Under the pieces are notes generated by a model, which saw only the letters and a list, made by a program, of their open reading frames with translations, had not been told where the DNA came from and did not search any database. Shown here piece by piece: positions 62,924 through 64,000 of a stretch of DNA of 64,000 nucleotides (its first letter is position 1; the number at the start of each line of letters is the position of its first letter). Made by a program: the position numbers and the translations under genes. Source of the stretch: Ophiobolus disseminans (taxonomy: Eukaryota; Ascomycota; Dothideomycetes; Pleosporales; Phaeosphaeriaceae); contig MU006248.1 in the NCBI GenBank assembly GCA_010093685.1, positions 62,001 through 126,000 on the forward strand. Direction: 5' to 3'.

Positions 62924-64000
62924 TTAATGTACCGCCGTCACATTCGTACCTGCAAGCTTCTTCCTTGCGTCTTCGAATCTCTCCATCTCGATCTGCTTCT
63001 CCCTGTCGTCCAAATTGTCCGGCAACATCCCGAGCGCACGGTCGCCAAAGAGCAAATCGATCTCCTCGAGGGTCAATTGCTTCGTCTCCTATGCGATGAT
63101 TAGCAAATAGTACAGACTTAGTTGAGCTGCATTTGACATACCTTGAACACGAAGAAGATGGTTGGCAGTGTTACAAGAAGGTTAAAAGCAACAAAGATGA
63201 AGTAGAACTTGTACTTGAGCTCTCCCAGCGCGATGGGCGAGACTTGCGACCAAACCGTACCGACGAGCCAGTTGCCGAAAGCAGTCGAGAAGGCGGATCC
63301 ACGGCCACGGATACTGAGCGGCATGATCTCTGAAGCGTACACCCACGAGATGGGGCCGAAAGAGACGCTGAAGATACACGAGACCGCAAATAAGAAGAAC
63401 ACTCCTGCGCCCGATATTCCATCCTTGCGGGACCCGGTGGCGGACTCGACCTGCGAACCGAGCGCGGCCTCACAGATGAGGGCGACGCTGATAGCAATGG
63501 TGCCGAAAATCAAGGGCTTCCGGCGTCCGACTTTGTCCAGGAAGAATACGATGAAGAAGAAGTTGAAGATTGGCCCGACTACGTTGTAGATGCTGCTGAC
63601 GAGTAGGTTTCGATCTCCTGTGATACCAAGGTTGGTGTAGAGGATTGTACTGTAGTAGCCGATTACATTAATTCCCGTCATCTGACCGAACAGTTGGATA
63701 AGGGTAGCATGCATGAGTCGAATTCGCCACGTCGGAACCGTAAACATAACACGCCATCCCGGCACAGTGATAGCCTTCTCAGCCTCGATTGTCTGCTTAA
63801 TCTCGAAGAACTCGGAGTTGATCCAGTCGTCGTTGCTACCGTCGTAATGCAGCTTCTTCAGTACTACCAGTGCCTCTTCCGTGCGGTCGGTCTCGCAAAG
63901 GTATCGCGGTGACTCTGGAAAGAACATCATGCCGCATATGAGTATTAGGCATGGAACGCACTGGAAAGCGAGTGGGAAGCGCCAGGAGAATGAGCTCGTT
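62924..64000 (-). CDS. MFS sugar transporter (5' end outside window)
   Basis: C-terminal part of a hexose-type proton symporter in the plasma membrane. The exon 64000-63142 runs to the window edge. The last exon is 63088-62924 (ETKQLTLEEIDLLFGD to the stop), with a 53-nt intron between them. Sugar-transporter signatures are FFPESPRYL, QLFGQMTGINVIGYY, LDKVGRRKPLI and SWVYASEIMPLSIRGRG. QMTGINVIGYY matches the helix 7 substrate site. It is likely unrelated to the secondary-metabolite genes and marks the cluster's right border. Confidence 0.92.

Noticed and set aside
1..64000. Transposons, RIP-degraded repeats, CRISPR arrays or viral insertions
   Set aside because: No transposase, reverse transcriptase, long terminal repeat, AT-rich RIP tract or spaced repeat array was seen.

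Overview
This window is nuclear DNA of a filamentous ascomycete (Pezizomycotina). Its genes have short GT-AG introns of about 45-80 bp. It carries lineage-typical families: an FlbD-type Myb factor, MTC6, a HET-domain protein, a SAT-containing non-reducing polyketide synthase and an AA13 starch monooxygenase. Dothideomycetes is my best guess for the class, but that is inference. I see no transposon, CRISPR array or bacterial-style operon.

Layout. 1-8 kb: an FlbD-like Myb regulator, a long gene-poor gap, then MTC6 with a short first exon that is easily missed. 8.3-10.1 kb: two tandem paralogues of unknown function, the upstream one broken by an in-frame stop. 10.5-14.8 kb: a divergent starch-degradation pair, a secreted GH13 alpha-amylase and a secreted AA13 lytic polysaccharide monooxygenase, both ending in a CBM20 starch-binding domain. 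15-26 kb: two unknown proteins, a small secreted protein, a secreted M14 carboxypeptidase with an 18-nt microexon, and a HET-domain protein. 26.6-36.2 kb: several lineage-restricted proteins with acidic or low-complexity tails; two of them share an approximately 190-residue domain I do not recognise. 37.4-41.3 kb: an LSH/DDM1/Irc5-type SNF2 remodeller and a very short Zn2Cys6 protein. 42.5-48 kb: two convergent GNAT acetyltransferases, a phosphatase-like protein with a degenerate active site, and an unknown protein. 48.4-61.6 kb: a secondary-metabolite locus with an NR-PKS (SAT-KS-AT-PT-ACP-ACP-TE), a divergent A-T-R adenylate-forming reductase and an MFS transporter, followed by a SnoaL-like protein. 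The window ends inside a sugar-transporter gene.

The most unusual object is at 41937-42129 on the minus strand: a tRNA-Pro(AGG) gene whose 72-nt mature sequence is complete and folds perfectly, but which is interrupted three times. One 18-nt insert sits at the canonical 37/38 site. Two more, of 50 and 53 nt, lie in the D-arm region and have every sign of spliceosomal introns (GTAAGT/GTAAGC donors, CTAAC/CTAAT branch sites, CAG acceptors). A TTTTTT Pol III terminator follows immediately. If functional, the tRNA would need both the spliceosome and the tRNA-splicing endonuclease.

How the genes may work together. The amylase and AA13 enzyme probably cooperate on granular starch from a shared promoter region. 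The NR-PKS probably releases an aromatic acid, the A-T-R enzyme probably reduces it to an aldehyde, and the transporter may export the product. Exon boundaries were worked out by hand from splice signals and reading frame.
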